The notes under the pieces were generated by a model that worked only from the letters and a program-made list of their open reading frames with translations, made no database searches and was not told the origin of the DNA. 64,000 nt of DNA, from NCBI RefSeq assembly GCF_017161445.1, contig NZ_CP071060.1, positions 1,426,001 through 1,490,000 on the forward strand, given 5' to 3'. Source of the stretch: Niveibacterium microcysteis (GTDB lineage: Bacteria > Pseudomonadota > Gammaproteobacteria > Burkholderiales > Rhodocyclaceae). This document shows positions 28,586 to 37,232 of this stretch, piece after piece. The translations under genes were made by a program, and so were the position numbers. Within the stretch, counting starts at the first letter, position 1; the number at the start of each line of letters is the position of its first letter.

Positions 28586-28715
28586 GGGTGTCTCCGTGAC
28601 GTCGGTAGGGCGGTGCAGCAGGCCTGGTGCAGGCGCGCAGGCGGATCCTGCTTAAGATGACCGGCGCTGGGGCCGCGACCTTACATCCCCTCCGACCAGA
28701 GCCTCGCGATTGCGT

Positions 28716-29501
28716 TCAACCCGGCGCGCCGCCCCGTTGCAGCTGGCGATAGACCAGTTCGGCAATCTGCAGCAGCGCTTCACGCGGCAGCTTGGCCGAG
28801 AGCGCATAGCCCATGCCGCCATCGACCCAGTAGAACACCGACAGCTCCTTCTCCGCCGCGAAGCGGAAGGCGGTCTCCGGCGACGCGGCGTTGTGCCGCA
28901 CATACAGCGTAAGCCGTTGGCCGGCCTCGTTCTGGTACATGAACTGCGCCACTGCGCCGCCTTCGCTGCCGGGCAGCAGGCGCCCGCCGACCAGCATGAA
29001 CCCGCTTGCGCCCAGTTCGGGCACGGTCAGCGGGCTGCCGAGCCGTTTGCTCAGCCATGCGACCAGATGCGTCTGCTGTTCGGCGCCGACCTCGACCGGA
29101 TGCCGCACCTCTGGCACATACACCGCATGCGCGATGGCGGCCGCCCGTGGCAAGCCGGCAAGCGGGTCGCCTGCAGCCGGTGTGGCGGCCGGGCGGGGCA
29201 GTGCATAACCCAGTACGCCACCGAGTGCGACACAGGCAAGCGCGGCGGCAAGCTGCAGCGGCCAGCGTGGCCGTGGCGGGCGGGCGGCATCGAGCAAGCG
29301 TTGCGGAATCGGCTCGTCGAGCGTCGTGTCAAAGGCTGCATGCAGCGCGTTGCGCTGGCTGGCCCAGGCGCTGGCGCGTGCGGCCAGTACGGCATCCTGC
29401 GCAACGATCGTGGCGACACGGGCCGAGGCCTCGGCATCGGTTTGACGGTCGACCCAGGCTTGCAGTTCGTCGGTGGAAATCGGGGTGTCTTGCTGGCTCA
29501 T
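28716..29501 (-). CDS. Anti-sigma factor, single-pass membrane protein
   Basis: A 261-residue protein encoded one base after the ECF sigma gene. The N-terminal 85 residues are the cytosolic sigma-binding part (starts DELQAWVDRQTDAEASARV, as in many transmembrane anti-sigma factors). One membrane helix lies at about 92-110 (LAAALACVALGGVLGYAL). The periplasmic part (110-261) includes VYVPEVRHPVEV and two Met residues that could report oxidation. There is no zinc-binding HxxxCxxC motif in the N-terminal part, so it is not a ZAS protein of the ChrR kind. It most likely holds the sigma factor inactive at the membrane until an envelope signal releases it. Confidence 0.9.
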   Translation of the reverse strand: MSQQDTPISTDELQAWVDRQTDAEASARVATIVAQDAVLAARASAWASQRNALHAAFDTTLDEPIPQRLLDAARPPRPRWPLQLAAALACVALGGVLGYALPRPAATPAAGDPLAGLPRAAAIAHAVYVPEVRHPVEVGAEQQTHLVAWLSKRLGSPLTVPELGASGFMLVGGRLLPGSEGGAVAQFMYQNEAGQRLTLYVRHNAASPETAFRFAAEKELSVFYWVDGGMGYALSAKLPREALLQIAELVYRQLQRGGAPG

Positions 29502-29502
29502 A

Positions 29503-30006
29503 TCACTTCACCCGCTTGAGAGCAGGTTGCGGGAGCGCTTCGCCGCCAAGCAGCCGGCGCAATTGTTCGCGCGCACGGAACAGGCGGCTCATCACGGTGC
29601 CGACCGGAATGCCAAGTACCTCGGCCGCCTCGTCGTAGTGGAACTCCTCCAGCGCCACGAGCAGCAGTACCTCGCGCTGGGTATCGGGCAGCAGCGCGAG
29701 CGCCTGCTCCAGGTCGCGCCTGTCACCCCAGCGGTCCTGCAAGGGGCTGATTGGTGAATCGGGCAAACCGTCTTCACCCTCGTCCTGTTCAATCGCAGGA
29801 CGGCGGACCTGGTTGAGCCAGATCCGGTGCATCACGGTAAACAGCCAGGCACGCGCATTACCGCCTTGCCATTGCCCGGCGCGCTCGAGCGCGCGTTGCA
29901 GCGTGTCCTGCACCAGGTCGTCGGCGCGCGTGCGGTCGCCGGCCAACGCCCGCGCGTAGCGGCGCAGGCGCGGGATCTCGGCGACCAGTTCTGCGTGCGA
30001 CAGCAC
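29503..30006 (-). CDS. ECF RNA polymerase sigma factor
   Basis: A 167-residue ECF sigma factor starting at GTG 30006. Region 2 includes DDLVQDTLQRALERAGQW and WLFTVMHRIWLNQVRR; region 4 is the helix-turn-helix LPDTQREVLLLVALEEFHYDEAAEVLG followed by IPVGTVMSRLFRAREQLRRLL. No C-terminal extension. It follows a small lipoprotein gene (15-base gap) and precedes its anti-sigma gene (1-base gap), so the three form an operon. The candidate ECF promoter in front of the lipoprotein gene would make the system autoregulated. Confidence 0.95.
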   Translation of the reverse strand: MLSHAELVAEIPRLRRYARALAGDRTRADDLVQDTLQRALERAGQWQGGNARAWLFTVMHRIWLNQVRRPAIEQDEGEDGLPDSPISPLQDRWGDRRDLEQALALLPDTQREVLLLVALEEFHYDEAAEVLGIPVGTVMSRLFRAREQLRRLLGGEALPQPALKRVK

Positions 30007-30021
30007 GAGCGCCGCTTCAGC

Positions 30022-30405
30022 TCAGGGTTTCACGACATGCCAGAGGCCGTTGAAGCCGTCGCCCGTGCGGTCGCCGGCCTTCGCGTCCTTGCTCCAGAAG
30101 TACAGCGGCTTGCCCTTCCAGGCCCACTGCGGCTTGCCGTCGTCGCGCTTGATCACACTCCAGTCGCCACCGCCCTTTGCGTCGGGCGCGGCGTACATCG
30201 GCGGCCAGTTGGTGGCGCAGGGGCCATTGCACACGCTCTTGCCGCTGTCGGCGCCATCCTTGTCAAAGGTGTAGAGCGTCATGCCGGAATGGCTTGTCAG
30301 AATGCCGTCCCGCACGGTTGCGGGCGTCGGTGCCTTGGTAGTCGTCGTGGCGCAGCCGGTGAGAAGCAGGGCTGCGGTGCAGAGGCAGGCGAGAGCTGTG
30401 CGCAT
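30022..30405 (-). CDS. Small lipoprotein with COG4315-type repeats
   Basis: A 127-residue lipoprotein: signal with lipobox LLTGC (Cys18), a short Thr-rich linker, then two copies of the YTF/YFW-type repeat (TLYTFDKDGADSGKSVCNG and KPLYFWSKDAKAGDRTGDG) typical of the COG4315 predicted lipoprotein family. In between are a CNGPCATNWPP segment with two Cys and a KGKPLYFW turn. Function unknown; these proteins often sit next to ECF sigma genes. The ATG at 30405 has AAGGA eight bases upstream. It is the first gene of the sigma operon and probably the most strongly expressed product. Confidence 0.93.
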   Translation of the reverse strand: MRTALACLCTAALLLTGCATTTTKAPTPATVRDGILTSHSGMTLYTFDKDGADSGKSVCNGPCATNWPPMYAAPDAKGGGDWSVIKRDDGKPQWAWKGKPLYFWSKDAKAGDRTGDGFNGLWHVVKP

Positions 30406-30436
30406 GGCGGTGTCCTTCCGTGGGTGGGTACCTCAC

Positions 30437-30463
30437 AAACACCTGGGGGCGCCGGTTTATTCC
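30437..30463 (-). promoter_or_regulatory. Candidate ECF-type promoter for the lipoprotein-sigma-anti-sigma operon
   Basis: On the minus strand GGAATA (30463-30458), a 15-base spacer and GTGTTT (30442-30437) sit about 32 bases before the lipoprotein start. GGAA-type -35 boxes are typical of ECF sigma factors, and no sigma-70 box is seen here. Autoregulation is inferred. Confidence 0.5.
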
Positions 30464-30491
30464 ATCGCCGCCCCGAGTTCTGGCCGGGCTT

Positions 30492-31127
30492 CTAGTTCCG
30501 CGTTGGCAGCGTCTGCTGCGCGACCTTGTCGACCGGCTGCCAGCCCCACTGCCTCTCCCAGGCCGCCCGCACCATGTTCGGGTACTCTGGCCGCCCGAGG
30601 CTGCCGTTGTAGCGCCCGAGCGCGCGGTACAGGTCGCCCTTTTCGATGTCGAGGTAGTGGCGCAGGATCGTGCAGCCGTAGCGCAGGTTCGTGCGGATAT
30701 GGAACAGATTCTGATCCGGCGTGCCGATCTGGCGCACCCAGAACGGCATCACCTGCATGTAGCCGCGCGCGCCGACACCCGACACCGCGTACTTCTTGAA
30801 TCCGCTCTCGACCTGGATCAGGCCAAGCACCAGTTGCGGATCGAGGCCCGCACGCTGTGCTTCGTAGTAGACCGTCTTGAGGAAGTCGATCCGCTCTTTC
30901 GGATCCGGCATGCGCTTGATCAGGCGTTGCGACATCTCGCTGATCCAGGTCACGCGTTCGACCGGGCTCGGGAAGATCGGCTCCGGCGCGGCGCGGTCCG
31001 ACACCGCGCCGTGCAGCGCCGCGCGCACGCTCGCCGATAGGTCCTCTTCCCGCTGTGCACCGGCGAATGCGGCCGGAGCGAGCAGGGCGATTACCAGGGG
31101 CAGGGCGTGGAGCGGTTTCATGCGCAT
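30492..31127 (-). CDS. Lytic transglycosylase (SLT domain), exported
   Basis: A 211-residue periplasmic muramidase that cleaves peptidoglycan to 1,6-anhydro products. Signal peptide at the N terminus (PLHALPLVIALLAPAAFAGA). The goose-lysozyme/SLT pattern is clear: GLIQVESGFKKYAVSGVGARGYMQVMPFW with the catalytic Glu in QVES, then NLRYGCTILRHYL and ALGRYNGSLG. ATG at 31121, two codons inside, is an alternative start. It begins 8 bases after the proS stop on the same strand, so it is probably co-transcribed with proS, an arrangement seen in several Betaproteobacteria. Confidence 0.95.
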   Translation of the reverse strand: MRMKPLHALPLVIALLAPAAFAGAQREEDLSASVRAALHGAVSDRAAPEPIFPSPVERVTWISEMSQRLIKRMPDPKERIDFLKTVYYEAQRAGLDPQLVLGLIQVESGFKKYAVSGVGARGYMQVMPFWVRQIGTPDQNLFHIRTNLRYGCTILRHYLDIEKGDLYRALGRYNGSLGRPEYPNMVRAAWERQWGWQPVDKVAQQTLPTRN

Positions 31128-31135
31128 GGCTTTGT

Positions 31136-32881
31136 TTACGACCCGACGCGCGCTTTCACGAAGGCCGCCAGCTCGGTGACTGCGACTTTCGTCGCTTCGG
31201 CGTCACGACGGCCCTGGTATTCGGCCTGGCCTTCCTTGAGCCCACGGTCGGAGAGCACCACACGGTGCGGCACGCCGATCAGCTCCCAGTCTGCAAACAT
31301 CGCGCCCGGGCGCTCGCCACGGTCATCCAGGATCACGTCGATGCCGGCAGCCGTGAGTTCCGCGTATAGCGCATCGGCCGCGACCTTCACGTCTTCCGCT
31401 CGGTCGTAGCCAATCGGGCAGATCGCGACGGTGAAGGGTGCGATCGAATCCGGCCAGATGATGCCGCGGGCGTCGTGGTTCTGTTCGATCGCAGCACCGA
31501 GGATGCGCGTCACACCGATGCCGTAGCAGCCCATCTCAAAGTGCTTCGGCTTGCCGTCCTCGTCAAGGAAAGTGGCGTTCATCGCCTTGGAGTACTTGGT
31601 GCCGAGGTAGAACACGTGGCCCACTTCGATGCCGCGCTGGATCGCGAGCGTGCCCTTGCCGTCCGGCGAGGCGTCGCCTTCCACCACGTTGCGGATGTCG
31701 GCAACGACGTCCGGTTCCGGCAGGTCGCGACTCCAGTTCACGCCAGCGATGTGGAAGTCGACTTCGTTCGCGCCGGTGATGAAGTCGCTCATCAAGGCCA
31801 CCGTGCGGTCGGCGACGATCTTGACCGGCTTCTTGAGTCCGACCGGACCGAGGTATCCCGGTTTGCAGCCGAAGTGCTCGACGATTTCGGCTTCGGTTGC
31901 GAAGCGGAAGCCGTCCTTCAATCCCTCGACCTTCCCGGCCTTCACTTCGTTCAGATCGTGGTCGCCGCGGACAAGCAGCAGCCAGACGGTGCTCTTCACG
32001 ATTGCGCCGGTCTCGTCGACCTCATCGGTCGCCAGCACAAGGGACTTCACGGTGTTGGCGAGCGAGGTGCCCAGCAGGGCGGCTACATCGGCGCAGGTGC
32101 TCTTGCCCGGCGTCGGCACCTTGTTCAGGGCCTGCGTGGGCGCAGCGCGCTCGGCCAGCAGCGGCAGGGCTTCGGCGAGTTCGATGTTGGCGGCGTAATC
32201 AGACTGCGGGCAGTAGACGATCGCATCTTCGCCGGTTTCGGCGATCACCTGGAACTCATGCGAACGATCGCCGCCGATCGCGCCGGTGTCGGCCGCCACT
32301 GCGCGGTAAGTCAGGCCCAGGCGGTCGAAAATCTTGCGATAGGCCGCATACATGTTCTCGTAGCTCTTGCCTGCGGCTTCCACGTCACGGTCGAAGGAGT
32401 AGGCATCCTTCATCAAGAATTCGCGGCCCCGCATGATGCCGAAACGCGGCCGGCGTTCATCGCGGAACTTGGTCTGGATCTGGTACAGGTTCTTCGGCAG
32501 CGCGCGATAGCTCTTCAGCTCCTGGCGGGCGATGTCGGTCACCACCTCTTCGGAGGTCGGCTGCATCGCGAAGTCGCGTTCATGGCGGTCCTTCAGGCGC
32601 AGCATCTCCGGGCCCATCTTGTCCCAGCGGCCCGTCTCCTGCCAAAGCTCGGCCGGCTGCACCAGCGGCATCACCAGTTCGACCGCGCCGGCGCGGTTCA
32701 TTTCCTCGCGAATGATGTTCTCGACCTTGCGGATCACCCGCAGGCCCATCGGCATGTAGTTGTAGATCCCGGCAGAGAGCTTGCGGATCAGGCCCGCCCG
32801 CATCATCAGTTTGTGGCTGACGATTTCTGCGTCGGCGGGGGCTTCCTTGAGGGTCGTGATGAAGAACTGGCGTGCGCGCAT
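31136..32881 (-). CDS. proS: Prolyl-tRNA synthetase (bacterial type)
   Basis: A 581-residue class II synthetase with the bacterial insertion domain. Motif 1 and 2 regions are seen ([21 protein letters not shown] and [18 protein letters not shown]); the insertion/editing domain spans about 225-405; motif 3 is in [19 protein letters not shown]; the anticodon-binding domain is C-terminal ([21 protein letters not shown]). Length matches E. coli ProS (572). The gene is divergent from rppH, a common beta/gammaproteobacterial arrangement. Confidence 0.98.
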   Translation of the reverse strand: MRARQFFITTLKEAPADAEIVSHKLMMRAGLIRKLSAGIYNYMPMGLRVIRKVENIIREEMNRAGAVELVMPLVQPAELWQETGRWDKMGPEMLRLKDRHERDFAMQPTSEEVVTDIARQELKSYRALPKNLYQIQTKFRDERRPRFGIMRGREFLMKDAYSFDRDVEAAGKSYENMYAAYRKIFDRLGLTYRAVAADTGAIGGDRSHEFQVIAETGEDAIVYCPQSDYAANIELAEALPLLAERAAPTQALNKVPTPGKSTCADVAALLGTSLANTVKSLVLATDEVDETGAIVKSTVWLLLVRGDHDLNEVKAGKVEGLKDGFRFATEAEIVEHFGCKPGYLGPVGLKKPVKIVADRTVALMSDFITGANEVDFHIAGVNWSRDLPEPDVVADIRNVVEGDASPDGKGTLAIQRGIEVGHVFYLGTKYSKAMNATFLDEDGKPKHFEMGCYGIGVTRILGAAIEQNHDARGIIWPDSIAPFTVAICPIGYDRAEDVKVAADALYAELTAAGIDVILDDRGERPGAMFADWELIGVPHRVVLSDRGLKEGQAEYQGRRDAEATKVAVTELAAFVKARVGS

Positions 32882-32995
32882 GTCGAATCGCTAAATCGGG
32901 GCAAACCGCCATTTTAGCTCAGGGGGCGTCGCTTTCCTTCGTTTGCCGCATGTGGAAGAATTCGTGGCAATTCAGCTAATTTTCAGGTGGTTCTC

Positions 32996-33535
32996 ATGCT
33001 CGACCGGGACGGTTATCGCCCCAACGTCGGCATCATCCTGGTCAACGCGCGAAACGAGGTCTTCTGGGGTAAACGTATCCGTGAGCATTCTTGGCAGTTC
33101 CCGCAAGGCGGTATCAAGCATGGGGAATCGCCCGAGCAGGCTATGTTCCGCGAGCTCTTCGAAGAGGTGGGCTTGCGGCCGGAGCACGTGAAGATTCTTG
33201 GTCGCACGCGCAGTTGGCTGCGGTACGACGTCCCACGCCACTGGGTGAAAAGAGAGTGGCGTAATACCTATCGTGGACAGAAGCAGATCTGGTTCCTGTT
33301 GCGGCTGCTTGGCCGCGATTCGGATGTCTCTCTGCGGGCAACCGAGAAGCCGGAGTTCGACGCGTGGCGTTGGGCGGGCTATTGGGTGCCGCTGGAAGCG
33401 GTGATCGAGTTCAAGCGGCAGGTCTATCGACTGGCGCTGAATGAACTCTCCGGTGTGTTGTTCCGTGGCGTACATGCGCCCGAACGGCCGCCGGCCTACG
33501 CATTGAGTGAGGCGCATCCGAGCAATCATGATTGA
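32996..33535 (+). CDS. rppH: RNA pyrophosphohydrolase RppH
   Basis: A 179-residue Nudix hydrolase that removes pyrophosphate from mRNA 5' ends and so starts RNase E-dependent decay. Start ATG at 32996 is chosen over GTG at 32987 because the ribosome site AGGTGG overlaps the GTG. Family wording is exact: [39 protein letters not shown] and FEEVGL, the Nudix box. A C-terminal tail of about 25 residues is less conserved. The stop overlaps coq7 by eight bases, which suggests translational coupling. Confidence 0.97.
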   Translation: MLDRDGYRPNVGIILVNARNEVFWGKRIREHSWQFPQGGIKHGESPEQAMFRELFEEVGLRPEHVKILGRTRSWLRYDVPRHWVKREWRNTYRGQKQIWFLLRLLGRDSDVSLRATEKPEFDAWRWAGYWVPLEAVIEFKRQVYRLALNELSGVLFRGVHAPERPPAYALSEAHPSNHD

Positions 33536-34148
33536 CGGCCTGATCATCGAATTCGATCGCGCGCTGCGCACGATCTTCGCGCCCGCACGCAGCGTGCGGC
33601 CGACCCCGGGTGCTGATCAGCCCGAGGCGGACTTGTCCGAGTCGGAGCGGGCGCATGTTGCCGGGCTCATGCGCGTCAATCACGTCGGTGAAATCTGTGC
33701 GCAGGCGCTGTATCAAGGGCAGGCGCTAACGTCCAGCGACCCGTCGGTCACCGAGGCGCTTCGCCGCGCCGCCGACGAGGAAACGGAGCACCTGGCCTGG
33801 ACGGAGCAACGTATCGGCGAGATGGGGGGGCGCAAGAGCTTGCTCAACCCGCTCTGGTACGCCGGTGCGCTGTCGATTGGCGTGGTGGCCGGCAAGTTCG
33901 GCGATCGCTGGAATCTCGGCTTTCTTGCGGAGACCGAGCGGCAGGTCGAGGCCCATCTGTCCGGTCATATGGATCGCGTGCCGCACCAGGATGGCCGATC
34001 GCTCGCGATCCTTGATCAGATGCGCAAGGATGAGGCCGGCCATGCAGATACCGCTGTCGCGCTGGGCGCTGCGGAATTGCCCGCACCGGCTCGACTCGCG
34101 ATGAAACTCGCTTCAAAGGTGATGACCACGGTGGCCTACCGGGTCTGA
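33528..34148 (+). CDS. coq7: Demethoxyubiquinone hydroxylase Coq7
   Basis: A 206-residue di-iron monooxygenase of ubiquinone synthesis (C6 hydroxylation). The paired-carboxylate motifs are visible: [45 protein letters not shown] and [13 protein letters not shown] at 33528 overlaps the end of rppH by eight bases. The protein is probably membrane-associated through hydrophobic helices ([17 protein letters not shown]) and not a true integral protein. Coq7 marks aerobic ubiquinone synthesis; anaerobic UbiT/U/V genes are not in the window. Confidence 0.97.
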   Translation: MIDGLIIEFDRALRTIFAPARSVRPTPGADQPEADLSESERAHVAGLMRVNHVGEICAQALYQGQALTSSDPSVTEALRRAADEETEHLAWTEQRIGEMGGRKSLLNPLWYAGALSIGVVAGKFGDRWNLGFLAETERQVEAHLSGHMDRVPHQDGRSLAILDQMRKDEAGHADTAVALGAAELPAPARLAMKLASKVMTTVAYRV

Positions 34149-34183
34149 ATCGTTTCGCTATGGCCACATGCGAGTAAAACAGA

Positions 34184-34206
34184 AACGGCGGCCGATGGCC
34201 GCCGTT
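34184..34206. terminator. Bidirectional terminator between coq7 and the OsmC gene
   Basis: A perfect 10-bp stem (34184-34193 with 34197-34206), 3-nt loop. On the plus strand it is followed by gtctta, and on the minus strand by TCTGTTTTAC. It ends both converging transcripts. Confidence 0.8.
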
Positions 34207-34224
34207 GTCTTAGGCAGGCAGCGC

Positions 34225-34641
34225 TCAGTCTTCAACGACCTCGAAGTCGTGCGTAACTTCAGCCGTCTTGCCCAGCATGATGGAGGCCGAGCAGTACTTC
34301 TCGGCTGACAGGCTGACGGCGCGCTCGACCGCTTCCCGCTTGAGCGCCTTGCCGCGCACGATGAAGTGGTAATGAATGCGCGTGAATACTTTCGGGTCGG
34401 TCTCGGCGCGTTCGGCCTTCAACTGGGCCTCGCAGCCGGTGACAGCGTGCCGGCCCCGCTTGAGGATCGTCACGACGTCAAAGGCGGAACAGCCACCCGC
34501 GCCCGCGAGCAACAATTCCATCGGGCGAGGAGCGCGGTTCTTCCCTCCTGCATCGGCGGCGCCTTCCATGGTCACAAAATGGCCGCTTCCGGTGCTGGCA
34601 AGAAACGTCGCGTCATCAACCCACTTCACGCTGCATTCCAT
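34225..34641 (-). CDS. OsmC family protein (YhfA-like)
   Basis: A 138-residue soluble protein of the OsmC/Ohr superfamily. The two redox-type cysteines are present: Cys in LLAGAGGCSAFDVV and Cys in LSAEKYCSASIML, typical of organic-hydroperoxide or disulfide-handling members. The N terminus is shorter than in Ohr, and the wording (MECSVKWVDDATFLASTGSGH) resembles the YhfA subgroup of unknown substrate. Gene alone on the minus strand, facing coq7. Confidence 0.93.
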   Translation of the reverse strand: MECSVKWVDDATFLASTGSGHFVTMEGAADAGGKNRAPRPMELLLAGAGGCSAFDVVTILKRGRHAVTGCEAQLKAERAETDPKVFTRIHYHFIVRGKALKREAVERAVSLSAEKYCSASIMLGKTAEVTHDFEVVED

Positions 34642-34870
34642 ACTTCATCCTCTTTTGGTCTGGGGCCCAGGCTACGAGCAGGGGAGGGGCGATTCTACCG
34701 CTTGATCGAAAATGCTGCGCCGCATCATTGTTGGGCGCGAGCGGCCCGTGCCGTCAACTGAACGACAAGTCAGTCACTAAAATAGTTCATTAAAAATCAT
34801 TGGCTTGGCGATGCATAAGGTGGGCTTATTTCGACATAAAGAGGTTCGTTCGGCGAGGGGGTCCGGAACC

Positions 34871-34899
34871 TTGCAATGCACAAGCCCGGCGCCCATAAT
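34871..34899 (+). promoter_or_regulatory. Sigma-70 promoter for the predicted small RNA
   Basis: TTGCAA (34871-34876), a 17-base spacer and CATAAT (34894-34899) form a near-consensus promoter. The start should be near 34906. No protein-coding frame with a ribosome site follows before the terminator at 34992. Confidence 0.7.
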
Positions 34900-34905
34900 C
34901 CAAAC

Positions 34906-35019
34906 CGTAGTGATTGATTCGGTGCCGCAACAGCGAGCCGAAGCAATCCCGGGTTTGTCTCCTCCACCCTCCTCCTTTGGTGTGGACTTGGCGCAGCTCT
35001 TCGGGCTGCGTTTTTTTTT
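34906..35019 (+). ncRNA. Predicted small RNA with an anti-Shine-Dalgarno loop
   Basis: An intergenic transcript of about 114 nt is predicted from its own promoter (-35/-10 at 34871-34899) and a strong terminator (34992-35019, U9). No convincing open frame lies inside. Near 34964-34985 a short hairpin (CCAC with GTGG) exposes the loop CTCCTCCTTT, which matches the 16S rRNA 3'-end anti-SD core CCUCCUUU; a second CCTCC copy lies just upstream (34961-34965). Such a loop could pair with many ribosome-binding sites. I recall toxic small RNAs with anti-SD motifs being reported from Betaproteobacteria, but I cannot confirm this is one. The RNA lies between a divergent OsmC gene and rplM. Confidence 0.6.
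34992..35019 (+). terminator. Intrinsic terminator of the predicted small RNA
   Basis: CGCAGC and GCTGCG (34992-34997 with 35005-35010) enclose a TCTTCGG loop and are followed by nine T residues. No coding gene on the plus strand ends here, which is why a non-coding transcript is proposed. Confidence 0.9.
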
Positions 35020-35037
35020 GTGTTTTTCGATCAGTGT

Positions 35038-35067
35038 TTGACTTTGGAAGAAGTTGGCGAGTAGAAT
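35038..35067 (+). promoter_or_regulatory. Promoter of the rplM-rpsI operon
   Basis: TTGACT (35038-35043), an 18-base spacer and TAGAAT (35062-35067) lie 60 bases before the rplM ATG, right after the small-RNA terminator. It is a good sigma-70 match. Confidence 0.75.
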
Positions 35068-35126
35068 TGCCGGCTTTCCGCATTTGGGCCTGGAACGGGT
35101 CCTAGAAGAAATCAAGGGACATTCTC

Positions 35127-35555
35127 ATGAGGACGTTTTCTGCCAAGCCGCACGAAGTTAAGCGTGATTGGTACGTGGTGGACGCGACCGACAAGGTTCT
35201 GGGCCGTCTTGCCTCCGAAATCGCGCGTCGCCTTCGCGGCAAGCACAAGCCCGAGTACACGCCGCACGTCGATACCGGCGACTTCATTGTCGTCGTCAAT
35301 GTCGAAAAGCTGCGTGTGACTGGTACCAAGTCGCTGGACAAGAAGTACTACCGTCACTCGGGTTACCCGGGCGGCATTTACGAAACCAACTTCCAGAAGC
35401 TGCAAGACCGCTTCCCGGATCGCGTTCTGACCAAGGCCGTCAAGGGTATGCTCCCGAAGGGTCCGCTGGGCTACGCGATGCTGAAGAAGCTGAAGTGCTA
35501 CGCCGGTGACACGCACCCGCACAGCGCCCAGCAGCCGAAGGCCCTCGAAATTTAA
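35127..35555 (+). CDS. rplM: 50S ribosomal protein L13
   Basis: A 142-residue r-protein, the usual length. It is one of the early-binding 50S proteins. Family wording throughout: [56 protein letters not shown] and the C-terminal [15 protein letters not shown]. It is the first gene of the conserved rplM-rpsI operon; rpsI follows after 12 bases with its own ribosome site. Confidence 0.99.
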   Translation: MRTFSAKPHEVKRDWYVVDATDKVLGRLASEIARRLRGKHKPEYTPHVDTGDFIVVVNVEKLRVTGTKSLDKKYYRHSGYPGGIYETNFQKLQDRFPDRVLTKAVKGMLPKGPLGYAMLKKLKCYAGDTHPHSAQQPKALEI

Positions 35556-35567
35556 CGGAGCCGAGTA

Positions 35568-35966
35568 ATGGCGATCGCGAATCCTTACAAGTACGGCACG
35601 GGCCGCCGCAAAACTGCTGTGGCACGCGTTTTCATCAAGCCGGGCAACGGCAACATCGTTGTTAACGGCAAACCGGTCGACGTGTTCTTCTCTCGCGAGA
35701 CGGGCCGCATGATCGTGCGTCAGCCGCTGGAAGTGACCGAGACCGTCGGCAAGTTCGACATCCTGGTGAACGTCGACGGTGGTGGCGAGTCGGGTCAAGC
35801 CGGTGCGGTGCGTCATGGCATCACCCGCGCGCTGATCGATTACGACGAGACGCTGAAGCCCGCGCTGAAGAAGGCTGGTTTCGTGACGCGCGATGCGCGT
35901 GAAGTCGAGCGTAAGAAGGTCGGTCTGCACGGCGCACGTCGTCGCAAGCAGTTCTCGAAGCGCTGA
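35568..35966 (+). CDS. rpsI: 30S ribosomal protein S9
   Basis: A 132-residue r-protein whose C-terminal tail reaches the decoding site. Seen: [39 protein letters not shown] and the basic C terminus ending in KQFSKR, which is essential for P-site tRNA contact. Length is normal. It is followed by a strong terminator. Confidence 0.99.
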   Translation: MAIANPYKYGTGRRKTAVARVFIKPGNGNIVVNGKPVDVFFSRETGRMIVRQPLEVTETVGKFDILVNVDGGGESGQAGAVRHGITRALIDYDETLKPALKKAGFVTRDAREVERKKVGLHGARRRKQFSKR

Positions 35967-35988
35967 TCGCCGTTTCAGTTGCTCAGTC

Positions 35989-36014
35989 AAAAAGCCCGCG
36001 AAAGCGGGCTTTTT
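35989..36014 (+). terminator. Terminator of rplM-rpsI
   Basis: An 11-bp stem (35989-35999 with 36004-36014) with a GAAA tetraloop and a run of T (TTTTTGTTTTTT) lies 23 bases after the rpsI stop. Confidence 0.92.
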
Positions 36015-36078
36015 GTTTTTTACGCCAATCGAACGCGGGGTTTGGCGGTTTCGTCGTTTTGAAACATTTGCTGACTAA

Positions 36079-36141
36079 GCTTCTCCTGTTGCGTGTCACA
36101 CACAAACGTGGCGCGCGCGTCACTTGAAACTGAGGAGAAGC
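36079..36141 (+). promoter_or_regulatory. Possible Shine-Dalgarno-sequestering fold in the porin leader
   Basis: GCTTCTCCT (36079-36087) is the exact reverse complement of AGGAGAAGC (36133-36141), which contains the porin's ribosome site just before its GTG. If the transcript starts upstream of 36079, the 9-bp pairing would hide the ribosome site. The transcription start is unknown. Confidence 0.45.
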
Positions 36142-36142
36142 A

Positions 36143-37207
36143 GTGAAACATCAGCAGAAGATTGCACTTGCCGCCGTTGCCCTGATCAGCGGTAGTGCTA
36201 TGGCCGTCGATAGCAGCGTGACCGTATACGGCCTCGTCGATATGGGCTATGCCTATCGCACTGACAACTACGATGCGAGCAAATCGGGTCGCAACGGCAT
36301 CGATAGCGGCATCGCGAGCGGTTCCCGCCTCGGTTTTCGTGGCGTTGAAGAAATCTCGCCGGGCCTCAAGGGCAAGTTCGTGATCGAAGCCGGTATCAAC
36401 GCGGACCAAGGGTCGGCCGCGCAGGGTGGCGCTGCTTGGGGCCGCCAGAGCTGGCTGGGTCTGGATGCAGGCGTTGTCGAGGCCCGTCTGGGCCGCCAGT
36501 ACTCGCCGGAATACCTGATCTACGGTGACATCGATCCGTTCTCGCATGGTCAGGTTGCCAAGGCGAGCAACATCTTCCAGCACGTGAAGACGTACGACCG
36601 CATCAACAATGCGTTCTACCTCACGACGCCGTACTTTGGTGACGTCTTCTCGGTGGATGCGATCTACTCGTTCAACCGTGGTGGTGACGAGGCTGTTGCG
36701 AACGCGGGCGACAAGCGCTTCTACGCGATTGCGCCGAAACTCCAGTTCGGCAAGATGTTCAAGGTTGTCGCCAACTACAGCCACGACTACGACAAGGCCA
36801 AATACACCACCGATACCGTGGTTGAACTCGGTGCGATCGTTGACTTCGGGGTGGCAAAGATCTCGGGCGCTTACGCCCAGCCGAAGCTCGAAAGCACGCC
36901 GGTCGGCGCTGCGAAAGAACCGAAGAAGTACAACCGCTACCTGCTGGGCGCGACCGTTCCGTTTGGTAACTTCTCGCTGCTCGCGTCCTATGCGTACTCC
37001 AAGGACAAGAACGATCTTGACGAGAAGGCCACGCAGATCGGCATTGGCGGCACCTACGCATTCTCCAAGCGTACCGACATGTATCTCGGCTTCGCGCGTA
37101 TCGACGCGGATGACAAGATTGCCGTGAAGTACGGTGTGTCCGACGGCTCCAACACCTTCAACGACTACCGTAGCGGTTTCAACCTGGGCGTCCGCCACAA
37201 GTTCTAA
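36143..37207 (+). CDS. Outer-membrane porin (Gram-negative general porin family)
   Basis: A 354-residue beta-barrel porin. GTG at 36143 behind AGGAG starts a classical signal peptide (KIALAAVALISGSAMA). The mature protein opens with the betaproteobacterial porin wording SSVTVYGLVDMGYAY, carries SGSRLGFRGVEEISPGLKGKFVIE and the loop-3 region LGRQYSPEYLIYGDIDPF, and ends with a terminal Phe (VRHKF) as barrel proteins do. The pore is likely trimeric and anion- or solute-general; specificity cannot be read. It has its own leader and terminator. Confidence 0.96.
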   Translation: MKHQQKIALAAVALISGSAMAVDSSVTVYGLVDMGYAYRTDNYDASKSGRNGIDSGIASGSRLGFRGVEEISPGLKGKFVIEAGINADQGSAAQGGAAWGRQSWLGLDAGVVEARLGRQYSPEYLIYGDIDPFSHGQVAKASNIFQHVKTYDRINNAFYLTTPYFGDVFSVDAIYSFNRGGDEAVANAGDKRFYAIAPKLQFGKMFKVVANYSHDYDKAKYTTDTVVELGAIVDFGVAKISGAYAQPKLESTPVGAAKEPKKYNRYLLGATVPFGNFSLLASYAYSKDKNDLDEKATQIGIGGTYAFSKRTDMYLGFARIDADDKIAVKYGVSDGSNTFNDYRSGFNLGVRHKF

Positions 37208-37232
37208 GCATCAGGTGCTCGAGTCCCTTTAC

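Noticed and set aside
34805..35041. A 78-codon frame across the predicted small RNA
   Set aside because: It runs through the terminator and its T-run, has no ribosome site and no protein-like composition.
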